Assembly (NCBI GenBank): GCA_003136185.1
Contig: PLDN01000135.1
Span: forward strand, 30,653 to 79,373
Origin: Acidimicrobiaceae bacterium
Lineage (GTDB): Bacteria > Actinomycetota > Acidimicrobiia > Acidimicrobiales > Bog-793
Direction of reading: 5' to 3'
DNA length: 48,721 nucleotides
The translations under genes and the position numbers were made by a program. Below are positions 33,371 to 41,467 of the stretch, piece after piece. A model generated the notes under the pieces. That model worked only from the letters and a program-made list of their open reading frames with translations, was not told where the DNA came from and did no database searches. Positions within the stretch are counted from its first letter, which is position 1. Each line of letters starts with the position of its first letter.

Positions 33371-33560
33371 CGCGCTGGGGCCAACTCTCGATTCGAGAAC
33401 GCCCAGAGGACGACGGGATGTGTGAGCCGATGAGCAACACCGACAAGGCTGCTGGCCGACGAAGCGCCGGGGAACCCGTTGCGTACGAGCGATCGATTGC
33501 GGACGGGCCGCCTTTCGCACTGACTCGAGTGCAGTCGCGGGCGACTAGGCGAGGCTCGCT

Positions 33561-34709
33561 GTGAGCGGCCCGCTCGCGGGCATCCGCGTCCTCGAGTTTG
33601 CCGGGATCGGACCCGGGCCATTTGCCGGGATGCTGCTCGCCGATCTCGGCGCGGACGTCGTCCGCCTCGAGCGGCCACAGCCGCCGTCGCCGGCGCACCG
33701 CAAGGCTCGATTCGACGTGATGCAGCGAGGCAAGCGCTCGTTCGTGCTCGACCTCAGGCAACCGGCGGGAGTAGAGCTGGCACTCGAACTGGTGGTGACG
33801 GCGGACGCAGTGATCGAGGGGTTCAGGCCGGGAGTGATGGAGCGTCTCGGCGTCGGGCCAGCGGAGTGCCTTGCCCGCAACCCACGTCTCGTCTTCGGGC
33901 GGATGACTGGTTGGGGCCAGAGTGGACCGCTCGCTGACCGAGCAGGTCACGACATCAACTATGTGGCGCTGTCCGGGGCCCTGTACGCGATCGGGCGGTC
34001 AGGCGAGAACCCAGTGCCGCCGCTCAATCTTGTCGGCGATTTCGGAGGAGGCGGCCTCCTTCTCGCGTTCGGCATCCTCGCCGCCCTGTGGGAGAGCCGT
34101 GGCTCTGGCGCTGGCCAGGTGGTGGACGCGGCCATGGTGGATGGTGCCGCACTGCTCACGACGCTCTTTCACGGGATGGCCGCCGATGGCCGCTGGAGCG
34201 ATGAGAGAGGCACCAACATGCTCGACTCCGGCGCTCCGTTCTACGAGGTGTACGCGTGCGCGGACGGCGCATTTGTCGCGGTCGGAGCGATCGAGCCCCA
34301 GTTCTACGCAGAGCTCCTAGGCGTGATGGGCCTCGACGAGGCTGCGCTCCCGCCAAATTCGGACCAGTCGGCGTGGCCCGAGCTGAAGGAGCGCTTCGCT
34401 TCGGTCTTCTCCACGAAGACGCGAGACGAGTGGATCGCGCTCGCGGCGGGAACAGATGCCTGTATCACTCCCGTGCTCTCGTTCGGCGAGGCGCCGCGGC
34501 ACCCGCACAATCTCGCGAGGGATGCTTTCGTGGAAGTCGGTGGCGTGGTTCAGCCCGCTCCGGCGCCGCGCTTCAGCCGTACCAACGGGGCCACGCCGGC
34601 GCCGCCGCTCGGCCCGGGAGGCGGTGGTCGGGCGGCGTTACTCGACTGGGGTCTGACGGCAGACCGCCTGGACGAATTGGCACGCGCCGGGGTGGCGATG
34701 TTCGAGTGA
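33561..34709 (+). CDS. mcr: Alpha-methylacyl-CoA racemase (CaiB/BaiF superfamily)
   Basis: 382 residues from GTG 33561. The N-terminus [37 protein letters not shown] and the block [19 protein letters not shown], followed by [13 protein letters not shown], match the Mycobacterium tuberculosis racemase MCR closely. The catalytic pair is His130 and Asp160, equivalent to His126/Asp156 there. The enzyme epimerises 2-methylacyl-CoAs so that S-specific dehydrogenases can act, which is needed for isoprenoid, sterol-side-chain or other methyl-branched acids. It is divergent from the ten-gene operon and overlaps the hydrolase downstream (GTGA). This is the strongest hint in the window that substrates carry alpha-methyl branches. 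Confidence 0.93.
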   Translation: MSGPLAGIRVLEFAGIGPGPFAGMLLADLGADVVRLERPQPPSPAHRKARFDVMQRGKRSFVLDLRQPAGVELALELVVTADAVIEGFRPGVMERLGVGPAECLARNPRLVFGRMTGWGQSGPLADRAGHDINYVALSGALYAIGRSGENPVPPLNLVGDFGGGGLLLAFGILAALWESRGSGAGQVVDAAMVDGAALLTTLFHGMAADGRWSDERGTNMLDSGAPFYEVYACADGAFVAVGAIEPQFYAELLGVMGLDEAALPPNSDQSAWPELKERFASVFSTKTRDEWIALAAGTDACITPVLSFGEAPRHPHNLARDAFVEVGGVVQPAPAPRFSRTNGATPAPPLGPGGGGRAALLDWGLTADRLDELARAGVAMFE

Positions 34710-35431
34710 GCCAAGAGCCACCGTGCCTGTTGCTGGTACACGGCTTTGCCTCTTCAGCGCGAAAGTCATGGCACCGCTATGGATGGGTCGAGACGTTCGT
34801 GCAGCTGGGATTCGACGTGGTCGCGCCGGACCTTCCCGGCCACGGCGATGCTCCGAAATATGAGGATCCCGATGCCTACTCCACCCTGGAGACCGACCTC
34901 TACGACCTCGTCGCACACCGCGACGAGGTCCTGGCAGCCGGTTTCAGCGCAGGCGGGCTCATGATCCTCCGAATTGAAGCGGACCATCCGGGAACTTTCT
35001 CCCGGATGGCCGTCGGGGGAGTGGGCGCGAACGTGCTCGCCCACCCGCCTGCCGGAGCGCTCGCGAGGGCGCTCGAGAGTGGCGATCCCGAGGACGCGGC
35101 CGGCAACCCGCTTGCCGAGGTCCTAGTGAGGGTGGGGGAGCGGTCGGGTCATCACCAGAAGGCACTCGTGGCATTCCTGCGCCGGCCCAATCGGCGCCGC
35201 CTGTCTACCGAAGAGCTCTCTCGCATCGGATGCCCAATCCTTGCGGTGGTAGGCCGGGACGACGCCGCGGTCCAACCTGTCGAGCGATTCACCAACTTGC
35301 TAAAGGACCCGACGATCCTCGAGATCCCGGGCGCCGACCACTTCGGCACTATGCGCAGCCCGCTGTGGCTCGGGGCGGCGCGCGAGTTCCTCTGCAGGGA
35401 ACAAGGCCGTGAGGTAGCTCGCGACGGCTGA
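34706..35431 (+). CDS. Alpha/beta hydrolase
   Basis: 241 residues from GTG 34706, which overlaps the racemase stop as GTGA; a longer open frame upstream only shadows the racemase gene. [20 protein letters not shown] opens the fold with the oxyanion HGF, GFSAGG places the nucleophile at Ser81, [10 protein letters not shown] supplies the acid (~190) and PGADHFGTM the His (~215). It could be an esterase, lactonase or thioesterase. Coupling to the racemase suggests action on the same branched acids, for instance ester release, but this is inference. Confidence 0.88.
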   Translation: MSQEPPCLLLVHGFASSARKSWHRYGWVETFVQLGFDVVAPDLPGHGDAPKYEDPDAYSTLETDLYDLVAHRDEVLAAGFSAGGLMILRIEADHPGTFSRMAVGGVGANVLAHPPAGALARALESGDPEDAAGNPLAEVLVRVGERSGHHQKALVAFLRRPNRRRLSTEELSRIGCPILAVVGRDDAAVQPVERFTNLLKDPTILEIPGADHFGTMRSPLWLGAAREFLCREQGREVARDG

Positions 35432-35761
35432 GGATCAGGCGCGGTCGGACGGGCCTGAGCGGGAGAGTTCCGAGAATCTGACAGGCAACGTCAGGTTCCG
35501 TGCCAGCTTGCTCCCGCGATGGCCGGCTTCGTCTAGTTGCGCGGCGTCCCAACCTTGCGAATATGACCGGCTCAGATCAGCGGACACCAAGGCAGTCGAG
35601 TTCTCACGTGGCAGGTGTGTGACCTCGGCGGCCCGCAGCATGCGCGCTCGGCGATCGGATCGCACCCACGAGACCGTCAGGCTGACACTAGACCAGAGCA
35701 CGGATTCCCCCTTGAAAGTGGCCGCCACCGGGTGCAGCGGGTTGGCAACTAGATCTGTTCT
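35432..35761. other. Intergenic stretch between convergent genes, no gene recognised
   Basis: About 330 nt between the hydrolase stop and the dehydrogenase stop. A leftward frame reads NPLHPVAATFKG and continues for ~95 codons to 35435. This faintly recalls a MaoC hot-dog (NP.H motif), possibly a decayed remnant, but it is too weak to call. No clear hairpin terminator was found. Confidence 0.4.
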
Positions 35762-36994
35762 TCACGATCGACGGATGTCCCGCCATGGGATGCCGCCGTC
35801 GGCGGATGGTTCTCTCGGAAGGCCGAGCACCCGCTCACCGAGGATGTTGTGCTGCATCTCCGACGAGCCGCCCGCAATGGTTTGCGAGCGGACCCGCAAG
35901 AACGCGTACGCGCTCGCATCAGCCCAGCGGTCGTCCGGCCGGTGGGCGATCCCGTTCAGCCCTTCGAGGTCGAGCGAAAGAGTTTGAAGCGCCTGCGCGT
36001 TGTCGCTGTTGAAGAGCTTCAACAGCGAAGCCTCGAAGCCGGTTGCCCTTCCCTGCTTTCGAGCAGCATCGACTCGCTCGCGCGTCCATGCTGCTACACG
36101 CTCGCAGGAGTACGCATGAGCCATCCGCTCGAGCGTTATCGGATCCTCCACTCTCCCGTAGTGACGGCGGAGCGCGTCGACGCTGCGACCCATCTCCATC
36201 CCAGGCGGAGCCGTCCCGCCGCCCCCGCCGGTGCCTCGTTCGAAGGTGAGCAGCTGGCTGGCGATCTGCCATCCCTCGCCAAGCTCGCCGACCCGCATGG
36301 AGTCCGAGCAGACGACGTCGTCGAAGAAGACCTCGTTGAAGCGTGACTCGCCCGTCATCTGTCTGAGCGGTCGCACCGTGATTCCTGGCGTCGACATGTC
36401 GAGCAGCAGGACGCTCAATCCCTGACGCTTCGGCACGTCGGGATCGGTCCGGCACAACAGGAAGCCGAACTGCGCGCGGTGGGCGTGACTCGACCAGATC
36501 TTCTGGCCGTTGATGACCCAGAGGTCACCGTCCCTCACGGCTCGCGTCGAGAGGCCTGCGAGGTCGGAGCCGGCGCCAGGTTCACTGAAGAGCTGTACCC
36601 AGATCTCCTTCTGATTGCTGATCGGCGGGAGGAAGCGGGCCCGTTGCGCCTCGTTCCCCCACCGCAGTAGTGCGTGGGCGACGTTCAGGCCGAGCGGGTT
36701 ATCAGAACGGGGCACCTTGTAGGACCGGAGCACGTTGTTTACGTTCGCGGTCTGCTCGGGAGCGAGACCGAGACCCCCGTAGGCGACCGGCCAGTTGGAG
36801 AAGTACCAGCCTGCTTCTCCGAGGCGCTCCCACCAGTCGTCGACATCGAGGGCTTGGCGCGCCGCTGCGAGCGCTCCGGAGTCGCCCTCGTCGATGGCGG
36901 TGACCCAGGTCTTCGGAAGGTTCTCGCGGAGCCAGCCCGTTACGGCGTCGCGGATCTCGTCGTCGCTTCGTGTCGCGATGTCGGCTGCGGTCAC
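35762..36994 (-). CDS. Acyl-CoA dehydrogenase, FadE26-like catalytic subunit
   Basis: 410 residues from GTG 36994. Full motifs are present: SNWPVAYGGLGLAPEQ, VQLFSEPGAGSDLAGLSTRAV, INGQKIWSSHAHRAQF, RQMTGESRFNEVFFDDV, and C-terminal SQTIAGGSSEMQHNILGERVLGLP. The MCAD catalytic position is Gly (AGGS), with Glu in helix G (LTFERGTGGGGG, ~245), followed by an unusual poly-Gly stretch. No partner-type gene is adjacent, so it may pair with the product of 25691 or act alone. It is monocistronic, with a perfect 16-bp palindrome 51 bp upstream of its start. Confidence 0.88.
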   Translation of the reverse strand: MTAADIATRSDDEIRDAVTGWLRENLPKTWVTAIDEGDSGALAAARQALDVDDWWERLGEAGWYFSNWPVAYGGLGLAPEQTANVNNVLRSYKVPRSDNPLGLNVAHALLRWGNEAQRARFLPPISNQKEIWVQLFSEPGAGSDLAGLSTRAVRDGDLWVINGQKIWSSHAHRAQFGFLLCRTDPDVPKRQGLSVLLLDMSTPGITVRPLRQMTGESRFNEVFFDDVVCSDSMRVGELGEGWQIASQLLTFERGTGGGGGTAPPGMEMGRSVDALRRHYGRVEDPITLERMAHAYSCERVAAWTRERVDAARKQGRATGFEASLLKLFNSDNAQALQTLSLDLEGLNGIAHRPDDRWADASAYAFLRVRSQTIAGGSSEMQHNILGERVLGLPREPSADGGIPWRDIRRS

Positions 36995-37044
36995 TTTCGG
37001 TCCGGTTCCTCTTTTCGCTGAGTGGACTCGCCGAAGAAACTCTA

Positions 37045-37060
37045 GACCGACCGGTCGGTC
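37045..37060. promoter_or_regulatory. Perfect 16-bp palindrome, probable TetR-type operator
   Basis: GACCGACCGGTCGGTC is identical to its reverse complement and is followed by another GGTC-like unit (GGTCGCTCGGCCGGTG). It sits just upstream of the acyl-CoA dehydrogenase at 35762-36994. The length and symmetry suit a TetR dimer. The TetR protein of this window (7327-7944) or a distant regulator could bind it. Confidence 0.6.
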
Positions 37061-37107
37061 GGTCGCTCGGCCGGTGTCATTATGTCGGGCGCGTACACCG
37101 CTGTCAA

Positions 37108-37134
37108 CGGAGGGTGAGGCCGCATCACCCTCCG
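37108..37134 (-). terminator. Strong hairpin after the winged-helix-like gene
   Basis: CGGAGGGTGA, loop GGCCGCA, TCACCCTCCG: a perfect 10-bp stem starting 26 nt beyond the stop at 37161 in the leftward direction. No T-tract follows. It separates this gene from the dehydrogenase promoter region. Confidence 0.6.
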
Positions 37135-37160
37135 CAGGTTTCAGCGCCGGGGCTCAGTCC

Positions 37161-38432
37161 TCAGGCTCTCGCCCGCCTTTGCGTCAGCGCCCGCAACGCG
37201 GCTTTTGCGACGGCTCGTGAGGGATGGAGCTCGGCGACGCCGCCGAGCACGAGGAGATCGTCCCTGCTGTCGTGCGCCGAGATACGACCGACGAGAGCAA
37301 TTTGCTGAGCGTGGTTGCCAGCGAGCGCAAGGGTATCGAGGAAGGAGTCGTCCGGATTCCCCACCAGCTGCACCGTGAGCACCTCGACGAAGAAGTCGAG
37401 ATTCTCTTCGCTGTAGAGGCCGCGGGCGTCCTCGAAATCGTGCTCGACGAGCCATGTTGCGGCAAATGCCCTCGTGCCGGGCTCGGTCGCGAGCTCTCGA
37501 ACCGCCGGCTCGGCCACTTCCAAGCCTGCCTCGGCAAGCATGGCCCCGGCCACGGCCCGCAAGCCGGGGTCCTCGCAGACGCGGATCGCCTCGACGAGCT
37601 CCTCGACAGCCTGTTCTTCTGACCGCGCTGCGATCCAGCTGCGGGCGTCACGTTCGAAGGCAACCCTCGCACCGTGCTCCAGCGACGCCAAGAGCTGAGT
37701 TGCGCTCGCTCCGATCATGGTCTCGGCGATCGGGGCGTCGTATCCGGCCTCGATGAGCCAGCGCCTCGTCGTATCGATGCCGGCTCCGGTGAGTGCGACC
37801 GTGCCGTCGACCCTGGCAGCGAGATTGCTTCCCTGCGGCGTCGTGCGCCGCTCTCTCCACTCGACGAGGCCAGCGAACGCGAGGCCGTCCATCATCGATC
37901 CGATATGCGGAAGGACATGGTGGAAGTCCCACTCGAGCGCCGAATCGACAGTGATCTCGGCATCCGCGGGATCGGTGGCAAGCCGTGCGAGCTCTTGAAC
38001 AGGAACGGCACCTCCAGCGGTGTAGAGCACGGCGAGAAGCGCCACGGTGTTCTGGTCGATGAGGCGCTCCACCTCATGCGGTCGCCGACCCATCGTGAGA
38101 GCCCTCAACGTGAGAGCTCCAGTGTCACGCACGACGTCGACGACGTCGTCGAAGGCACTGATTGGATCTGCGGCGAACAGCTTGCCCTTCGGTGTGGCCT
38201 TGAGGCCTACTCTTGAACGGCGCAGCAACCCGGCCTCACTCGCCCAAAGGATCAGGTGTGCCTCGGTCTCAGCCGAGCGGTCGAACTGTCGCCGTGCGGC
38301 GCGCGCCACCAGCGGAACGAGTTCGCGAATCACTGCAGCGTTTGCCCTCGAGCGCGTCAATTCCGCGGCGGACGGCAATACCACCGGCGGCAGTGGCGGC
38401 TCGCTTGTCGGCTTCTCGTAGTCCGCTGTCAT
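37161..38432 (-). CDS. Uncharacterised protein with winged-helix-like and helical-repeat-like regions
   Basis: 423 residues, no recognised family. Residues ~30-130 contain ASEAGLLRRSRVGLKATPKGKLFAADP, a pattern like the wing of a winged helix that recurs in actinobacterial proteins of unknown role. A second winged-helix-like stretch is at ~180-230 (MDGLAFAGLVEWRE, GTVALTGAGIDTTRRWLIEAGYD). The C-terminal third (AMLAEAGLEVAEPAVRELATEPGTRAF, ISAHDSRDDLLVLGGVAELHPSRAVAKAALRAL) looks like HEAT/ARM-type helical repeats. No signal peptide or membrane span is seen. It may be a regulator or scaffold. It is divergent from the MBL gene across a 60-bp gap containing the GntR-like site at 38456, and ends at a strong hairpin. 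Confidence 0.75.
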   Translation of the reverse strand: MTADYEKPTSEPPLPPVVLPSAAELTRSRANAAVIRELVPLVARAARRQFDRSAETEAHLILWASEAGLLRRSRVGLKATPKGKLFAADPISAFDDVVDVVRDTGALTLRALTMGRRPHEVERLIDQNTVALLAVLYTAGGAVPVQELARLATDPADAEITVDSALEWDFHHVLPHIGSMMDGLAFAGLVEWRERRTTPQGSNLAARVDGTVALTGAGIDTTRRWLIEAGYDAPIAETMIGASATQLLASLEHGARVAFERDARSWIAARSEEQAVEELVEAIRVCEDPGLRAVAGAMLAEAGLEVAEPAVRELATEPGTRAFAATWLVEHDFEDARGLYSEENLDFFVEVLTVQLVGNPDDSFLDTLALAGNHAQQIALVGRISAHDSRDDLLVLGGVAELHPSRAVAKAALRALTQRRARA

Positions 38433-38455
38433 CGTCCGTATCCTTGCTCTGTGTA

Positions 38456-38471
38456 ACTTGTCCGCGCATGT
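38456..38471 (-). promoter_or_regulatory. GntR-like operator match between divergent genes, site 5
   Basis: Read leftward it is ACATGCGCGGACAAGT, matching site 2 (12220-12235) at 13 of 16 positions with both arms intact; only the central ACT is changed. It lies in the 60-bp region between the winged-helix-like gene and the MBL gene, where one dimer could control both. This would extend the regulon 19 kb beyond the CoA-transferase. Confidence 0.5.
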
Positions 38472-38492
38472 CGCGCGTAGGCTGCAGCGTCA

Positions 38493-39527
38493 GTGACCTC
38501 TCCCAGACCCTCCGATGAATGGCTAGAGCCAGGCGTCTTCGAAGTCGTGAAGGACGTCTTCCGGATACCTTTGCCGCTGCCGAACGACGCTCTGCGCGCG
38601 GTCAACGTGTACCTATTGAAGGGCGCGAGCGGTCTCGTATGCATTGATTCCGGTTGGTCGCTGCCAGAGTCCCGAGAGCGTCTCGTGCGGTGCCTTACTT
38701 CTCTTGAGTGTGGTCCCGAGGATATCGAGAGATTCCTCGTGACCCACGTGCACCGGGACCACTACACCCAGGCCATCGCTCTCCGCCGGGAGCACCGGAC
38801 GAAGGTGAGTCTCGGGGCAGGGGAGCGGCCCGCGTTGGAAGAGCTTCGCCGCCCTGGCTACTCCGGCCTCCAGCGCCGGACGCAAGAACTCAGGCGGAAC
38901 GGCGCCCACGAGGTCGCCGATCGCTTCTACCGCGAGCGCGCCGGTCAGCCGGGCCCAACGGCCTCCGATTGGGAGTTACCTGACGACTGGCTGACCGGGG
39001 GTGACGTGGTGCGAGCTGCGGACAGGACGCTGGCCGTGATTGAGACTCCAGGCCACACCCGGGGACACGTGGTCTTCCACGACGCGGAACGATGCCTGCT
39101 GTTCGCCGGCGACCACGTTCTGCCGACGATAACCCCGTCGATCGGGTTCGAAGTCGTTCCCTCACCGGACCCTCTAGGGGACTTCCTCAGGTCGCTTGCT
39201 CGTGTGCGGCAACTGCCAGACGCGATGCTGCTGCCGGCGCACGGCCCCGTCGTGCCGAGCGCTCACGCTCGCATCGACGAGCTCGTGGACCACCACGGCA
39301 GGCGTTTGGACAACAGCCTCGCGGCGCTTCGCGCCGGGGCAGACACGGCCTATGAGGTGGCTCTGCAGCTCAAGTGGACGAGGCGGGAGCTGAGCTTCGA
39401 CGAGCTGGACCTGTTCAATCAATCACTTGCCGTCTCGGAGACGGCGGCCCACTTGGTCCTCCTCGAGGCACAAGGGCGCGCGCGCCTTAGCCATGAGGAT
39501 GAGGTCAACAAGTTCGCCGCCGTCTAG
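38493..39527 (+). CDS. MBL-fold metallo-hydrolase
   Basis: 344 residues from GTG 38493. The metal-binding motif THVHRDH places His85, His87, Asp89 and His90, and later ligands are in TPGHTRGHVVF, FAGDHVLP and LLPAHGP. The C-terminal ~80 residues are helical (EVALQLKWTRRELSFDELDLFNQSLAVSETAAHLVLLEAQGR), like the winged-helix appendage common in acyl-CoA-linked MBL hydrolases. It may hydrolyse a thioester or lactone. It is followed after 20 nt by a TesB-type thioesterase, suggesting a two-gene thioester-hydrolysis unit under the GntR-like site at 38456. Confidence 0.9.
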   Translation: MTSPRPSDEWLEPGVFEVVKDVFRIPLPLPNDALRAVNVYLLKGASGLVCIDSGWSLPESRERLVRCLTSLECGPEDIERFLVTHVHRDHYTQAIALRREHRTKVSLGAGERPALEELRRPGYSGLQRRTQELRRNGAHEVADRFYRERAGQPGPTASDWELPDDWLTGGDVVRAADRTLAVIETPGHTRGHVVFHDAERCLLFAGDHVLPTITPSIGFEVVPSPDPLGDFLRSLARVRQLPDAMLLPAHGPVVPSAHARIDELVDHHGRRLDNSLAALRAGADTAYEVALQLKWTRRELSFDELDLFNQSLAVSETAAHLVLLEAQGRARLSHEDEVNKFAAV

Positions 39528-39547
39528 CTGACCGATAGGTTGCCACG

Positions 39548-40429
39548 ATGCAGACCGACGCCGACTTCCTCGGGATTACCGCCGCCGACGCTGGCCGTTC
39601 CCGCTTCACCGTGATCGAGCGCCTCGCGCGACTCGACGGCCGCCTCTACGGCGGCGCAGCAATTGCTGTCTCGATCGCGGAGGCCGAGCGGGTGACCGAG
39701 CGCCCCGCGCTGTGGGTCACGACACAGTTCGTGTCGACGGTCGAGAGCGGAGAAGAGGTCGATGTTCTCACCGAGGTGCTCGCTGTGGGCCGCCGCACGT
39801 GCCAGGTCCGGGTCACCGCGAGCAACCAGTCCGGTGAGGTGATCTTCGCCTCGTTGGGTGCCACCGGCAGCCATCGACCCGACGGTCTCACGGGCGTCTT
39901 CGAGAAGTGCCCGACAGTGACGCCGCCATCAGACGCGGATCCGTGGCTGAGTCCCTTCAGCGGCGTGGCGAAAGCGGCGGGCCTCGACCAACACAGGGCG
40001 CCGCTGCGCAAGGCAGGCTTCACTCTCGCAGTCGAGATGCGCGAGCCCGCCGTGCTGCTGCACCCCGAGCCTGGGCCGGGACGAATTTGCCTGTGGGTTC
40101 GCCGCGCTGACTGCGTCGCGGTCACACCGGCCGTCGCCGGCTATCTCGCGGACATGGTCCCCATGAGCGTCGGGTACGCCTTAGGCGTTGTCGCGGGTGG
40201 CACGAGTCTCGACAACACGATCCGCATCGGCTCGTTCGTTGACACCGAGTGGATCCTGCTCGACCTCCGACCGCACCTCGCCGCCGGCGGCTACGCCCAC
40301 GGCGTCGTGCACGTTTGGAGCGAGGACGGCCACTTGCTCGCGACCGCAAGCCAGACGGCCTCCATGATCCAGTTCGACCCATCGCACATCCCGGGTCTCG
40401 CCGAGGCTCCCGACGGTTCACCGACCTGA
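39548..40429 (+). CDS. TesB-type acyl-CoA thioesterase (double hot-dog)
   Basis: 293 residues in two hot-dog halves. The first has RLYGGAAIAVSIAEAERVT, the YGG signature of the TesB/acyl-CoA thioesterase II family, and LWVTTQFVSTVESGEEVDV. The second has SVGYALGVVAGGTSLDNTIRI, where SLDNTI matches the catalytic SLDHTI region with Asn in place of His, and YAHGVVHVWSEDGHLLATASQ. It releases free acids from acyl-CoA and may act as a CoA-recycling valve for dead-end intermediates. It is the last gene of the short operon with the MBL hydrolase. Confidence 0.85.
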   Translation: MQTDADFLGITAADAGRSRFTVIERLARLDGRLYGGAAIAVSIAEAERVTERPALWVTTQFVSTVESGEEVDVLTEVLAVGRRTCQVRVTASNQSGEVIFASLGATGSHRPDGLTGVFEKCPTVTPPSDADPWLSPFSGVAKAAGLDQHRAPLRKAGFTLAVEMREPAVLLHPEPGPGRICLWVRRADCVAVTPAVAGYLADMVPMSVGYALGVVAGGTSLDNTIRIGSFVDTEWILLDLRPHLAAGGYAHGVVHVWSEDGHLLATASQTASMIQFDPSHIPGLAEAPDGSPT

Positions 40430-40498
40430 AGAGGCGGTCGTGCCCGCCGATTTTGGAGTCTCTCCACCTGGTCGACGTGCCCGAGCCGGGTGCGACGG

Positions 40499-40969
40499 TC
40501 AGCCGTTGACGATCCGCCAGGTCTTCGAGATCACGCTCGGGACGTTCCGATCGTCACGACGCAGGCAGAGCAGGACGATCCATCCGGCGGCCGCTACCAG
40601 CCAGAAACTGACGATTCTTTAGAGCAGGATCGAGGCCAGGGCCTGACCAACGTGAAGCCCCGCTCCCACCAAGCCCACGCAAAGCGTGCCTTCGACCAAC
40701 CCGACTCCTCCGGGTGTGATGCCGCGGCTCCCCACGATGGCTGCGGATCCGTACACCAGAAGAAGGGCGTGCCAAGGAACAGGTGCGCCGATGGCATGGA
40801 TGCTCACCGCGAGGACTCCCGCGTCGGCTAGCCAGTTGGCGAGGGCGAGGCTGTCCCCCCGTATCCAGACCGACGCTGTCGGCCGAAGCGACACGAGGCG
40901 ATCGGCCCATGCACGAATCGCCTCGGTCGGGTCGTGCGCCGGGCGCCGGAGAAGCCGCCTCGGGCTGGA
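40499..40969 (-). pseudogene. UPF0104/lysylphosphatidylglycerol-flippase-like C-terminal fragment with nonsense codon
   Basis: Read leftward, one frame gives SLALANWLADAGVLAVSIHAIG, LLLVYGSAAIVG, ITPGGVGLVEGTLCVGLVGAG and ALASILL, then a TAA at 40619-40621, and continues in frame as RIVSFWLVAAAGWIVLLCLRR to a TGA at 40499. In this membrane-protein family the conserved sequence is LLYRxxxFWL, so the TAA stands exactly where Tyr is expected, one base from TAC or TAT. The N-terminal two thirds of the protein (families are ~300-350 residues) are not found upstream: the reading frame before ~40969 is not hydrophobic. It is a truncated and nonsense-broken gene. Confidence 0.75.
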
Positions 40970-41153
40970 CCTGGAGCCTTTGGCAAGAGCGCAGCTCGAC
41001 CTGCTTGCGCCGATCGCTGGTGGATTGCGGGGTCGGGCCGAGACGACGACTGGTTCCGACGGCCTACTCGCCAGATGGCGCTACGAGTCAGTCGAGGCCG
41101 CCATAGGAGTCCTGCAGGGATCATCGCCGAAGCGACGCAGCCGGCTTGACGGT

Positions 41154-41363
41154 TCAGTCCTTGCCGATCATGACCTCGGTGGCCTTGATCACTGCTTTCA
41201 CGGCGTCGCCTTCGTGCAACTCCAACGACTCGGCGGAGTCCTTCGTGATCGCCGAGATGATCTGCTGACCTCCGGCCAATTCGACGACCACGGTCGACAT
41301 GACGGCCCCGTGATCGACCTGAACTACGACGCCGTCGAGCTGGTTCCGCGCAGAGAGTCTCAT
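41154..41363 (-). CDS. mop: Molbindin-type TOBE protein (molybdate/tungstate binding)
   Basis: 69 residues from ATG 41363, the standard length of a single-domain Mop. The sequence begins MRLSARNQLDGVVVQVDHGAVMSTVVVEL and ends AVIKATEVMIGKD, matching molbindins almost throughout. A longer in-frame start would add 26 unrelated residues. Such proteins bind molybdate in oligomers and buffer or deliver it to molybdoenzymes. No molybdenum transporter or enzyme gene is near, so it appears isolated in the degraded zone. The ribosome site is weak. Confidence 0.92.
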   Translation of the reverse strand: MRLSARNQLDGVVVQVDHGAVMSTVVVELAGGQQIISAITKDSAESLELHEGDAVKAVIKATEVMIGKD

Positions 41364-41467
41364 GGCTGGGACGCTAACGACGACCGGTTTGCGGAGAGGT
41401 TTGGTCTCTGCCGGCACGCCGATCGACGCCCTTGTCGTCATCGACTTCCGGGCGCCAGCCGAAAGGC

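Noticed and set aside
33316..33564. 82-codon rightward frame before the racemase
   Set aside because: Lies in the divergent promoter, lacks homology features and would overlap the racemase start.
34256..34705. N-terminal extension of the alpha/beta hydrolase
   Set aside because: The extension reads the racemase gene in a wrong frame; the GTG at 34706 gives a standard fold start and a GTGA overlap.
35435..35761. Possible MaoC hot-dog remnant (NPLHPVAATFKG and following residues)
   Set aside because: Only one short motif resembles the family and the rest does not align by eye; kept as a note in the intergenic entry.
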